Positions 27,656-36,393 of a stretch of 64,000 bases of DNA are shown one piece after another. Each line of letters starts with the position of its first letter. Position 1 is the stretch's first letter. This DNA comes from Pandoraea cepalis (GTDB lineage: Bacteria; Pseudomonadota; Gammaproteobacteria; Burkholderiales; Burkholderiaceae). The DNA lies in contig NZ_CABPSL010000014.1 in assembly GCF_902459665.1 (NCBI RefSeq), positions 62,001 to 126,000 on the forward strand, written 5' to 3'. The translations under genes and the position numbers were made by a program. Below the pieces are notes generated by a model that saw only the letters and a program-made list of their open reading frames with translations, ran no database searches and was not told the origin of the DNA.

Positions 27656-28645
27656 TTAGATGGGCTCTCGCGAGCGGACGCCTGGGTCGTACGGTACCGG
27701 TGACGCCCCGTCTTTTCCTACGACGAAGGACATCAGGTCTTCCCCAATGACGAAGCGGCCGCTGTAGCCTTGACTGATGCGGTCGCGAAGTTCGTCCATC
27801 GACGCACGGGGAATGCCGTGCCGGCTATAGAGCGAAATATGCGCCAGCACCGCTAGCTTGGGCTGTGCTTCGGAGAAGATGCGAGCGACGTTTGTCGGGT
27901 TGGCAAGATAGCTGTAGAAGTGATTCGCGTAGTCCATGTCGCGCGCTTCGAGGGCTTTGCTTGCGATCGCGACGCTTTGCACCATCAGGTCGGCGCCCTT
28001 GGCATTGGCGACCAGATTCTCGGAGTAGGTGCAGTCGTCGGTAATCACTACCGTGCGTCCCATGTACGTTACCCGATAGCCGTAGTCGGGCTTCGTGACG
28101 CCATGTTCTATGAGGAATGCGGAGACCTTGACGCCGTCTCGATCGTAGACAACACCGGGTTTGACGACGTAGGCGTGGATGTCGATGGCGCCGGGGTTCG
28201 TCTCCTTCGCAAGCAGTCGCAAGCGATTGTTGTCCTTCAGCATCAGTTTCAGGCCGGCCGCGACGTTTTCGATACCTTCGGGGCCGTACATGACCAAAGG
28301 TGTGGTGCGACGCCCGTCGTCCGTTGGAAGCGGCGCGGAGGCATAGAGATCGGCCAGCCCGGTGACGTGGTCGGAGTTCATCAGACTGACAAAGACGGCG
28401 TCAATGTCCCGGATGGGCACGTTGCGTTGATGCAGGCGAGTTGCCACGCCTCGACCGGCATCAAACAGCAGTTTTTGATTGCCCGCCTCGACGAGCATAC
28501 TGATGCCGAACCGGTTGATATTGAGAATGGGCGTCCCGGTGCCGAGCAGTGTCACCCTGATTTCCTGGGCATGCAGGGGCGACATCATGAGCATGGCGAA
28601 TGCCAGTGTTGCGACTGACTCGGAAAGGCGTTTTATCAGCGTCAT
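27656..28645 (-). CDS. Exported MBL-fold protein with altered metal motif
   Basis: The 329-residue protein has a signal peptide (about residues 1-26, ending SPLHAQ) and a metallo-beta-lactamase fold of the RNase Z/arylsulfatase-like type (VTLLGTGTPILNINRFG, then LLFDAGRGVATRL). The usual HxHxDH metal motif is replaced by LMNSDH at residues 88-93, so the first two histidines are Leu and Asn. Later elements remain: ITDDCTYSENLV and LAHISLYSRHG. It may bind one metal or act without hydrolysis. A divergent LysR gene with an operator-like repeat suggests substrate-induced expression. Confidence 0.8.
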   Translation of the reverse strand: MTLIKRLSESVATLAFAMLMMSPLHAQEIRVTLLGTGTPILNINRFGISMLVEAGNQKLLFDAGRGVATRLHQRNVPIRDIDAVFVSLMNSDHVTGLADLYASAPLPTDDGRRTTPLVMYGPEGIENVAAGLKLMLKDNNRLRLLAKETNPGAIDIHAYVVKPGVVYDRDGVKVSAFLIEHGVTKPDYGYRVTYMGRTVVITDDCTYSENLVANAKGADLMVQSVAIASKALEARDMDYANHFYSYLANPTNVARIFSEAQPKLAVLAHISLYSRHGIPRASMDELRDRISQGYSGRFVIGEDLMSFVVGKDGASPVPYDPGVRSREPI

Positions 28646-28712
28646 TGTTCGACTCCTTCAAAGGGAGTTGTCAATCTACGTGACGCCTTCGCGGCAAAAA
28701 CGTACTAAATTA

Positions 28713-28726
28713 TTATTGCCCAATAA
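28713..28726. promoter_or_regulatory. Candidate LysR operator (TTATTG-CC-CAATAA)
   Basis: A perfect 6-bp inverted repeat around CC lies in the 103-bp gap between the divergent MBL and LysR genes, 23 bp before the LysR ATG. It has the T and A ends expected of a LysR box. This is pattern evidence only. Confidence 0.5.
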
Positions 28727-28748
28727 CTCTCCGTTAAACGGCCGTGGA

Positions 28749-29681
28749 ATGATCAACGTTCGGCATCTGAATACCCGCCTGCGCATCAGGCATATGGAAT
28801 TTCTTGTCGCGCTCGAGCGTGAGGGAAGCCTGCACAAAGCGGCGGCAAGTCTGGGCATGTCACAGCCTGGCGCGAGCAAGATGCTTCAGGAGCTGGAGAC
28901 GCTGTTCGATACCGTGATTTTCCGTCGCGAGGCCAGTGGGCTTACGGCGACGCAGGAGGGGCAGCTCATCGTCGATCGTGCGCGCGTCGTGCTGGGCGAG
29001 ATAGTGCAGATGAAGTCTGATGTCGATGCCGCGCGAAATGGTGTGTATGGGCGCGTGCGTGTCGGCGTCGCCGCGGCAGCGGTCTCTGTCTTGCTCAGTG
29101 AGGCGATTCGGGCGCTGGATGAGATTGCGCCGCGCACCATCGTCGAGATTCAGGAAGGGTCACTGCCGTGGCTCGTCGATGCCCTGCTTGCCGGCACGCT
29201 GGATTGCGTCCTCTGCCGACTTTCCGATAGCACCGACAACGAGAAGCTGGCTCGTGAGGCGCTCTGTGAAGAGGGGGTGTCGGTGGTTGCGAGACCGCAG
29301 CATCCGCTGTTCAACGGTATCCCGGTGAGTGTGGCCAACCTGGCGGCTGCGCGATGGATCCTCCCGACGCGTGGTGCACCGTTGCGGGACAGGGTCGATG
29401 CGTTCTTCGTCGCCCGCGGATTAAAGCCGCCTGCACCGACCGTGGAATCCGTCTCGGTGGTCGCTAACCTTTCGCTATTGAGGAGCGACGATTTCCTGGC
29501 CTTTCTGCCTGCGCCGATTGCCCAGGATTACGCGTCGACAGCGATGCTGGTCGTCCTTCCGACACAAGTGGATATTGCATTGCCGCCCATTGGCTTGATC
29601 ACTCGCGCGACAGACGTTCGCTCGCCGCAGACCGATGTGTTTCTTGAAACGATAAGACGCGTCGCGACTGTGTCTCATTGA
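28749..29681 (+). CDS. LysR family transcriptional regulator
   Basis: This 310-residue LysR-type regulator has the helix-turn-helix GSLHKAAASLGMSQPGASKM at about residues 20-40 and a substrate-binding domain from about 95. The sequence is of the GbpR/CbbR-like branch seen with sugar or aromatic acid genes, but the ligand is unknown. The ATG at 28749 is favoured because it begins the family N terminus. An upstream in-frame extension to 28479 would run into the MBL gene. It is divergent from the MBL-fold gene and probably controls it. Confidence 0.87.
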   Translation: MINVRHLNTRLRIRHMEFLVALEREGSLHKAAASLGMSQPGASKMLQELETLFDTVIFRREASGLTATQEGQLIVDRARVVLGEIVQMKSDVDAARNGVYGRVRVGVAAAAVSVLLSEAIRALDEIAPRTIVEIQEGSLPWLVDALLAGTLDCVLCRLSDSTDNEKLAREALCEEGVSVVARPQHPLFNGIPVSVANLAAARWILPTRGAPLRDRVDAFFVARGLKPPAPTVESVSVVANLSLLRSDDFLAFLPAPIAQDYASTAMLVVLPTQVDIALPPIGLITRATDVRSPQTDVFLETIRRVATVSH

Positions 29682-30146
29682 TGGAGGGCGAATGCCCTCG
29701 AATTTGGGGGCGTCAGCGCTGTTTTGGTGGAGCACCGCCCTCAAATGTCAGCAACCACTATCGGGGGAATCAAGGAAATCTGGTGGGGGCGGTCAGATTC
29801 GGACTCACGGAAGGGGGGGCGACCTAGGGGGCGGCATTGTCCGGCGACTTTCGTTGGATGTCGTACTTCCTGGCTTAGGGATTGGCATTCAGTGCGGCCT
29901 GCAGGTCGTCCGGCACGACTGAGTTACGCGGATTCGGGAATGCCCGATGCTTCGAAAATCCAGCGTGTATTCGTCGGAAGAAAGAGGGCGGTCTTCTTAA
30001 CTGAGCGTCCAATTAATTGGCTTCATTTCGGTTCGCGATGGTGCGGACGGTGTCTCGGATGGCCCGAGGTCTATACGAAGCCGGTCGCGATCGCTGCGTC
30101 CTGAGGCATCGGATCGGTGGCATCGGCGGTTGTGGCGTCGCGACGG
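29682..30146. other. Intergenic region with tRNA-Ser 3' remnant
   Basis: No gene is supported. The main content is a degenerate copy of the 3' end of tRNA-Ser(UGA) together with its downstream flank (about 29727-29817), described separately. The rest has no recognisable feature. Confidence 0.6.
29781..29817 (-). repeat. Degenerate 3' fragment of tRNA-Ser(UGA), possible old att site
   Basis: The fragment lines up with the last 37 or so bases of the intact tRNA-Ser at 51335-51424, including the CCA complement TGG (29781-29783), most of the T arm (AGATTCGGACTCACGGAAGG against AGATTCGAACTCACGGAAGG) and part of the variable arm. Beyond that the sequences part. Similarity also extends leftward to about 29727, matching the flank of the intact gene from about 51281. 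It lies in the same orientation as the intact gene. Mismatches in the T loop and acceptor stem show it is no longer a working tRNA part. Confidence 0.72.
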
Positions 30147-31634
30147 TTACGCGGCTGAGATCAGCAGCTTTCCAAGAATCCTGCCGCCATGCTTTGCCTG
30201 AGCGGCCGTCAATGCCGAATACCCCACGATGACGCCGGCGTCGAGTTCGGCGCTTCGGCAAAAACTGCTGACCGTCTGCAACGACACGCCGGCCATGCGA
30301 GCCTTCGCGACATACGATGCTTCGTCCATTTGTGGCGGCAGCCACAGGACGAAATGAAATCCGGCCTGCTCACCCGATACCGTGTAATGCTCGTTGCCGT
30401 GTTGCGCCAATTGCGCGAGCACCATGTCCCGCCGATGGCGGTATGCCTGACGGCTGGCGCGCAGGTGCTTCGCAAAATCGCCGCGTCCGATGAAGCGGGC
30501 CACCGCGAGCTGAGACGCCATGCCGACGGAGCGTCCGGTTACGCGCCATACGGTCGCCAGTGCCGGCCGAAGTTCCGCCGGCACAACCATGAAGCCGATG
30601 CGCAAGCCAGAGAAAAGCGTCTTGTTGAACGAACCGCAATAGATCACGCGGTCGTATGCATCAAGCGACTTCAACGCAGGAAGCGGGGCGGCCTGATAAC
30701 TGAACTCGCCGTCGTAGTCGTCTTCGATGATCCACGCCCGATCGCGCTGTGCCCAGTCGAGCAGTTCGAGCCGACGGGAGACTGACATCGTGACCCCGAG
30801 CGGCGATTGATGCGCGGGCGTCACGTACGCCGCGCACGCATCGGAATGCTGGTTCAGCGTAGCGGTCTCGATTCCCTCCCGATCGACCGGCACGTCGATT
30901 ACGGTCGCGCCTGCCATCGTGAAAATTTGCCATGCCGATGCGTACCCTGGATCTTCCATCAGTACCGAGCTGCGAGGCCCGAGCACGGTTCGCGCGATGA
31001 GATCGATTGAGTGCCGGATACCGGTCGTGATGAAGATGTCGTCGGCTCCGCAAGGAATGCCACGGTATTCCCGCAAATACCCGGCAATTTCGTCGCGCAA
31101 GCACTCGACGCCTTGCAATGGCGTTGAACAGAGCTCGCTTGCCGTGGCGGAAAGCAGGCTCATCCCGATGTACTTCTTCCATTGCTGCATCGACAACAGG
31201 TCGGGATCTGCAAGCCGCGCTATGAACGGGACGCCCAGGCGGACCGCCTGTTTCGGGGCGGCCTCGTCCGTCGTTTCTGCCTGCTCCTGGACCTCGCTGG
31301 GGCGGCGGGGCGCGTTCTCTCGCGACTGCGTGGCCGCGCGCAGATAGCTGTCCGGAACCACTGCGGACACCCGCGAGCCGGATCCTTGTGTTCGCGCGAT
31401 GTAACCCTCGGAGCACAACCGGTCGTAGGCTGCTTCGGCCGTTCCTCGCGCCACGCCCCACCGAGCGGCAAGGGTCCGGCTGGACGGCAAAGGACTCTCG
31501 CCGGGCAGCAGGCGTTTCAGGATTGCGTCGCGAATCGCGTCGGCAATGCATTCCTGCTTCGACTGCGGGCTTCCCGAGGACAGTCCCGGGGGGCGCGGCA
31601 GATCAAGTGGAATCGCGGTTTTGCCTCGCGCCAT
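30147..31634 (-). CDS. MocR family regulator (GntR-aminotransferase fusion)
   Basis: The 495-residue protein has a GntR winged helix at about residues 25-95 (SSRTLAARWGVARGTAEAAY) joined to a fold-type I aminotransferase domain at about 130-490. The PLP lysine is in YCGSFNKTLFSGLRIGF, and the Asp/Tyr pocket appears as IIEDDYDGEFSYQ. This is the MocR/PdxR layout, where PLP and an amino compound act as effectors. It is divergent from a flavoprotein/exporter pair with a 95-bp gap and is their likely regulator. Confidence 0.9.
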   Translation of the reverse strand: MARGKTAIPLDLPRPPGLSSGSPQSKQECIADAIRDAILKRLLPGESPLPSSRTLAARWGVARGTAEAAYDRLCSEGYIARTQGSGSRVSAVVPDSYLRAATQSRENAPRRPSEVQEQAETTDEAAPKQAVRLGVPFIARLADPDLLSMQQWKKYIGMSLLSATASELCSTPLQGVECLRDEIAGYLREYRGIPCGADDIFITTGIRHSIDLIARTVLGPRSSVLMEDPGYASAWQIFTMAGATVIDVPVDREGIETATLNQHSDACAAYVTPAHQSPLGVTMSVSRRLELLDWAQRDRAWIIEDDYDGEFSYQAAPLPALKSLDAYDRVIYCGSFNKTLFSGLRIGFMVVPAELRPALATVWRVTGRSVGMASQLAVARFIGRGDFAKHLRASRQAYRHRRDMVLAQLAQHGNEHYTVSGEQAGFHFVLWLPPQMDEASYVAKARMAGVSLQTVSSFCRSAELDAGVIVGYSALTAAQAKHGGRILGKLLISAA

Positions 31635-31729
31635 AGTGGTCTAGTCAGCATTCGATTTAATGGCCCTTCAGCTTATATCACTTTGCCCATAAATTCTTGC
31701 CAACGACATTCATTGCGTCCGGAGGAAAG

Positions 31730-33295
31730 TTGTCCATAAGCAAGAACACAGAGAGATTCACGCTCGCCGTGATCGGCGGCGGGGCGGCAAGCGTCGCGTT
31801 TCTTCATCACCTGAGCAATCTGATAACACCGTCAGTTGCGGAGCGAATTCAGGTAAAGGTATTTGAACCGCGGTCGCAGATTGGTCCCGGGCTAGCCTAC
31901 CAGCCTGACGTCGATACGGCCTTGCTGAATCGCGCGATTGAGACGATGTCAGTATCGGCTGCCGATTTTTCGACGTTCACGTCGTGGGTTCGATGGAAGT
32001 CCCACCATGAACCCGAATTGCGCGATCTCGTCCGACGAGACCTGTCGTCAACCTACGTTTCCCGATCGCTGTTCGGTCGCTACCTGCAAGACTTTTTTAA
32101 CGAGACATTGTCTACCGCGCGCCGAAAGGGGCTGTCGGTTGACGTCGTGCATCGGGAGATTCGCGCCATCTCGCGAAACTCCCGTTATCGCTTGACTGCC
32201 GACGATGAGACCTATGACGCCGACAGTGTCCTCATCGCGGTTGGCAATACAGGGCCACGCGATTATTACGGTCTTTCCGGGCACGAGCGATATATTCATC
32301 GTCCATATCCCATCGCATCAGCGCTTACGAAGCTTGCGCATGCGAGGCGGATCGCAGTCATCGGTGCGAGTCTCACGGCGGTCGACATTGCGGTCAGCTT
32401 GTACAGAATGAACAGTCAAGCCGAGATTCACATGGTGTCGAATACCGGTGTGCTTCCGCTTGTGAAAGGTAAGCAGGCGATGCCGCAGCCGCCGCGTCAC
32501 CTGACGGCTGAGCGGCTGCATGCGCTTACGTCGGAGGGACATCGCAAGATCAGTCTGCGCCAACTCGGACGTTTGATTCGCGCGGAATTCAAGGCTGCCG
32601 GTGCGGACTGGCGAGAGTTGTTTGTTGACCACGACGATGCAATTGCGCTGTTGCTCGACGAGATTGCGGAGGCGGACCGCGAACGCGCGTGGCAGACGAT
32701 TCTCGTTGCTACCAACGATCTGATTGAATTCGCGTGGAATGCGTTGGACCCTGAAAGCCAGGCCTGCGCGCTAAAGCGTTTTGCCCGCCATTGGCTTGCG
32801 TGCCGAGCGCCGATGCCCGTGGAGAATGCGCGTGTGATTGCGACGATGCTCGCGCACGGCCGTCTGAAACTTATGAAGACGCCAATCGCATTCGAACGAG
32901 CGCATCCGCACCGGATTTCTTCGACGGTCTCTGGTCACTACGATTACGTCGTCAACGCGACGGGCGCTGCCAAGGACGTTCAGGCGCCGGGCGATTCGTC
33001 CCTGATCTGGCAGATGCTTCAGGACGGGCTGGCCTGCCGTGACTGGCGGGGGGGAGTCCGTGTCGACTTCGAAACGGGCGCGCTGCTCGACAGCGATGGC
33101 GAGCCGGACTATCAGCTCCGCGCTCTCGGCCATATCACGTCCGGGACATATTTTTTCGTCAGCTCGCTTGAGATGGTCGCCAAGCGCGCTCGCCGAATCG
33201 CAGCCGACATCGCCTCCGCGTTCGCGGAAGAGGACGTCACGCTGCGACCCATCACCCAGCCGTTCGAATTTGCCGGAGACCAAGTCCCCATATGA
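31730..33295 (+). CDS. FAD/NAD(P)-binding protein (NAD_binding_9 type)
   Basis: The 521-residue protein begins with a Rossmann dinucleotide motif (LAVIGGGAASVAFLHHL), then the family segment FEPRSQIGPGLAYQPD, and a second nucleotide motif RRIAVIGASLTAVDIAVSLY near residue 205. This matches the FAD/NAD(P)-binding family PF13454, most of whose members have no known reaction. The start is TTG at 31730 with a perfect GGAGG upstream. An earlier TTG at 31697 lacks one. Its stop overlaps the ATG of the following Bcr/CflA-type exporter (ATGA), so the two are coupled. Confidence 0.82.
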   Translation: MSISKNTERFTLAVIGGGAASVAFLHHLSNLITPSVAERIQVKVFEPRSQIGPGLAYQPDVDTALLNRAIETMSVSAADFSTFTSWVRWKSHHEPELRDLVRRDLSSTYVSRSLFGRYLQDFFNETLSTARRKGLSVDVVHREIRAISRNSRYRLTADDETYDADSVLIAVGNTGPRDYYGLSGHERYIHRPYPIASALTKLAHARRIAVIGASLTAVDIAVSLYRMNSQAEIHMVSNTGVLPLVKGKQAMPQPPRHLTAERLHALTSEGHRKISLRQLGRLIRAEFKAAGADWRELFVDHDDAIALLLDEIAEADRERAWQTILVATNDLIEFAWNALDPESQACALKRFARHWLACRAPMPVENARVIATMLAHGRLKLMKTPIAFERAHPHRISSTVSGHYDYVVNATGAAKDVQAPGDSSLIWQMLQDGLACRDWRGGVRVDFETGALLDSDGEPDYQLRALGHITSGTYFFVSSLEMVAKRARRIAADIASAFAEEDVTLRPITQPFEFAGDQVPI

Positions 33296-34539
33296 AGACT
33301 CAATCGTTGTCCCAGTGGGGCTGGTTGCTCTTGCTGATGCTCGTCGTCTGTCTTCCGCGCGTCACGATCGATGCATACCTGCCGTCGCTGCCCGTGATGG
33401 CGGACGCGTTGCATGGCACCGACGCCCAGCTCCAGCTTACGCTGACCCTGTACATGGTCGGCTATGCGCTTTCAATGCTGGTGTCGGGGCCATTGTCCGA
33501 TCGGTACGGCCGGCGTCCGGTCCTCATCGGCGGCCTGTGCATCTACGTGGCCGCGAGTGTCGCCTGTGCGTTGGCGACGAGCATTCCGACAATCCTCTGC
33601 GCGCGCATCTTTCAGGCACTGGGCGGTTGCAGTGGCACGGTGATCGGGCGAGTCATCGTGCGCGAGCGCTTTCCGACGGCAATGCAGGCCACAATGCTCA
33701 GCCGCATCTCGGCTGGCATGGCGCTGTCACCGGTGATCGCGCCGCTGGCCGGCAGTGTCGTCGCCGAATGGCTTGGGTGGCGCGGCGTGTTCGCTGGGAT
33801 TGCGGCCGGAGGGATCGTTGCGACGGCGATGGTGTTGCGTCATTTGCCCGAGACGCGTGAGAGAGCGGCGCGGCCGGAGCCGGGCGCGGGCCTGCTGCGG
33901 ACGTATGGAAGACTGCTCAGGGAGCGCCGCTTTCTGCGTTATTCGCTGGCGATCAGTTTCGTCTATTGCACCTATTTTCCGTTCATCGCAGAGTCGTCGA
34001 CGCTGTTCCAACGGCAAATGGGGGTGTCCGGACCGGTCTATGCGGGAATCTTCGGTGTGACCGTGCTTGGATATTTGATCGGATCGAGCATATTCAGGCG
34101 CTCCAGCGGCCGATGGAAAGCCGATCGCGTTATCGCGTGGGCGGCGTGCGTGAATCTGGCCGGGGCCGTCGCGTTATGGGGGGGCGGCGCGGTCGCCCCC
34201 GCATCCGCCGCGGCAATCGTTGTACCGATGTTCTTCGTGATGATTGCCGTCGGGATCGCAATTCCAGCCTGCCAGTTCGCAGTGATGCAGCCGTATACGA
34301 AGATCGCCGGCACGGCGTCCGGGCTCTTCTTCTTCATCCAGATGGCGGTCGCGGCCGCGTGCGGCGGCGTACTTGCGTGGACGTCGGACGGCACCGCCCG
34401 TCCGATGGTCGCGGTGACCGTTTGCTCGAGCGTCGCTTTTCTGAGCGTGATGGTTGGCCTGCGAGAGCGTAGCGCGGCCGCGGCCAGCGTCGAAGCTGGC
34501 CGACACGCGACGGGGAACCAACGCGCAGCGGAGCGATGA
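33292..34539 (+). CDS. MFS exporter, Bcr/CflA family
   Basis: The 415-residue protein has about 12 membrane segments and the features of the Bcr/CflA drug-export branch: RVTIDAYLPSLPVMADAL in the first loop, GPLSDRYGRRPVLI (MFS motif A) and RIFQALGGCSGTVIGRVIVR (motif C region). It is translationally coupled to the flavoprotein gene before it. An enzyme plus exporter under a MocR regulator suggests modification and export of an amine-containing small molecule. The substrate is unknown. Confidence 0.88.
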   Translation: MKTQSLSQWGWLLLLMLVVCLPRVTIDAYLPSLPVMADALHGTDAQLQLTLTLYMVGYALSMLVSGPLSDRYGRRPVLIGGLCIYVAASVACALATSIPTILCARIFQALGGCSGTVIGRVIVRERFPTAMQATMLSRISAGMALSPVIAPLAGSVVAEWLGWRGVFAGIAAGGIVATAMVLRHLPETRERAARPEPGAGLLRTYGRLLRERRFLRYSLAISFVYCTYFPFIAESSTLFQRQMGVSGPVYAGIFGVTVLGYLIGSSIFRRSSGRWKADRVIAWAACVNLAGAVALWGGGAVAPASAAAIVVPMFFVMIAVGIAIPACQFAVMQPYTKIAGTASGLFFFIQMAVAAACGGVLAWTSDGTARPMVAVTVCSSVAFLSVMVGLRERSAAAASVEAGRHATGNQRAAER

Positions 34540-34856
34540 GGGCTTGCCATTGCGTGTCGGAAAGCCGGGCCGGTCGACTTAGCCGCCACATCAAGGGCGG
34601 GAGTTGCTTCGCGCGGGCAGGTGTTTTGGCGAAGCATCACGGGGGACGGATGATGGTCGGCACGTGGCGGTCTGACTCGGGCGGGTGGGGCCGTCGGTGC
34701 GTCTCATCGGTGTCCCGCACTACCGCTTGCCGGCACGGCACTCGCTACCACTACGTTTTCCAGCGGCGATCAACGTCGACCTAGTTGACCATGGACCTGC
34801 GCGATGCAACCCGCGCGGTAACCGCTAGAATTACGGTTTTAGCCCCGAATACGTCC
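34540..34856. other. Intergenic region
   Basis: 317 bp between the Bcr/CflA gene and the helicase gene. No coding sequence, hairpin terminator or clear promoter could be supported. Short ORFs on both strands look random. Confidence 0.5.
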
Positions 34857-36194
34857 ATGTCTTTTGCCTCGCTTGGCCTGATCGATCCGTTGCTGCGTAA
34901 CGTGCAGGATCTCAATTACCAGACGCCTACACCGGTGCAGGCCAAGGCGATTCCTGCCGTGCTCAGTGGCAAGGACGTCATGGCGGAGGCACAGACCGGC
35001 ACTGGCAAAACGGCGGGCTTTGCGCTGCCGCTGTTGCAACGATTGGTGCAGAACGGCCCGGCAGTGTCGAGCAACCGTGCGCGCGTTCTTGTTCTGGTGC
35101 CCACGCGTGAATTGGCTGAACAATTGCTGCAAAGCTTTATCGCGTACGGCAAAGGCCTCGATCTGCGATTTCTGGCTGCCTACGGTGGAGTGAGTCTCAA
35201 CCCGCAGATGATGAAGTTGCGCAAAGGCGTGGATGTGCTCGTCGCCACGCCGGGTCGTTTGCTGGATCTCAATCGCCAGAATGCAGTGCAGTTTGATCAA
35301 GTGCAAACGCTCGTGCTGGATGAAGCCGACCGCATGCTGGATCTGGGCTTTGCGCGCGAACTCAATGCCGTCTTTGCTGCCTTGCCCGCTCAGCGCCAGA
35401 CCCTGCTCTTCTCCGCCACGTTTACCGATGACATCCGCGCCATGGCGGCGAGCGTTCTGCGCGGTCCGATCAATATCAGCGTCAGCCCGCCCAACGCCAC
35501 GGCCAGCAAGATCAAGCAGTGGGTGGTGACGGTGGATAAAAAGAACAAGCCGGACCTGTTCATGCACCTTGTGGCCGAGAACCACTGGGATCACGCGCTG
35601 GTGTTCGTCAAAACCCGCAATGGCGTCGATTACCTGGCGGCCATGCTGGATGAAGCGGGCTATGCGGTCGACACCATCCACGGAGACAAACCCCAACCCG
35701 CGCGCTTGCGTGCGCTGGAGCGCTTCAAGACGGGCGAAGTCCAGATGCTGGTCGCGACCGATGTGGCTGCGCGCGGACTGGATATCGACGATTTGCCGCT
35801 GGTGATCAATGTCGATCTGCCGATCGTTGCGCAAGACTACGTGCATCGTATCGGCCGTACCGGCCGCGCGGGCGCCAGCGGCGTGGCGGTGTCCCTCGTA
35901 TGCGCCGATGAAGCGCCGCAACTGGCCGCGATTGAAGCACTGATCCGGCAAACCCTGCGCCGTGAAGAAGCGCCGGGTTTTGAAGCCGAACACCGTGTGC
36001 CGCAAACCAGCGCGACGGGCCAGATCATCAAGAAACCTAAAAAGCCCAAGAAGCCCAAAGTGCCGTTGGCTGCGCCGGTTACGGTGCAGGCGCTCAGCAA
36101 AAAGCCGCGCACCAAACCCGCCGGCAAACCCGCTACGGGTTCGCGCAAACCCACCGGAAAACTCGCGGGTGGTCGCGGCAAACGCCGGTCCTGA
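34857..36194 (+). CDS. DEAD-box RNA helicase, RhlE type
   Basis: The 445-residue DEAD-box helicase has a Q motif (YQTPTPVQAKAIP), motif I AQTGTGKT, PTRELAEQ, TPGRLLD, motif II VLDEADRML, motif III LFSATF, and the C-terminal RecA domain with LVATDVAARGLDI and HRIGRTGRAG. A lysine- and proline-rich tail of about 65 residues would bind RNA. It resembles RhlE proteins, which act in ribosome assembly and mRNA decay. The start at 34857 (MSFASLGL) fits the family, though no strong ribosome site is seen. It stands alone and has no clear link to the neighbours. Confidence 0.93.
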   Translation: MSFASLGLIDPLLRNVQDLNYQTPTPVQAKAIPAVLSGKDVMAEAQTGTGKTAGFALPLLQRLVQNGPAVSSNRARVLVLVPTRELAEQLLQSFIAYGKGLDLRFLAAYGGVSLNPQMMKLRKGVDVLVATPGRLLDLNRQNAVQFDQVQTLVLDEADRMLDLGFARELNAVFAALPAQRQTLLFSATFTDDIRAMAASVLRGPINISVSPPNATASKIKQWVVTVDKKNKPDLFMHLVAENHWDHALVFVKTRNGVDYLAAMLDEAGYAVDTIHGDKPQPARLRALERFKTGEVQMLVATDVAARGLDIDDLPLVINVDLPIVAQDYVHRIGRTGRAGASGVAVSLVCADEAPQLAAIEALIRQTLRREEAPGFEAEHRVPQTSATGQIIKKPKKPKKPKVPLAAPVTVQALSKKPRTKPAGKPATGSRKPTGKLAGGRGKRRS

Positions 36195-36393
36195 TTTCTA
36201 CCGTATCGGAGCACCGCCAACAGGGACACGACCGCTACCGTGAAAAGGCAGCGAGGGCGGGTATGGGTCCCTGCGGACGGATCAATATGCAGCCCGCACG
36301 CAAGACATCGAGCGGGGCGCGTTGTCCTGCATTCACGAACTGGCCCGACGCAAGCAACGACGTCCGTCGCTACCTCAGGCCGGTTCGCCATCG

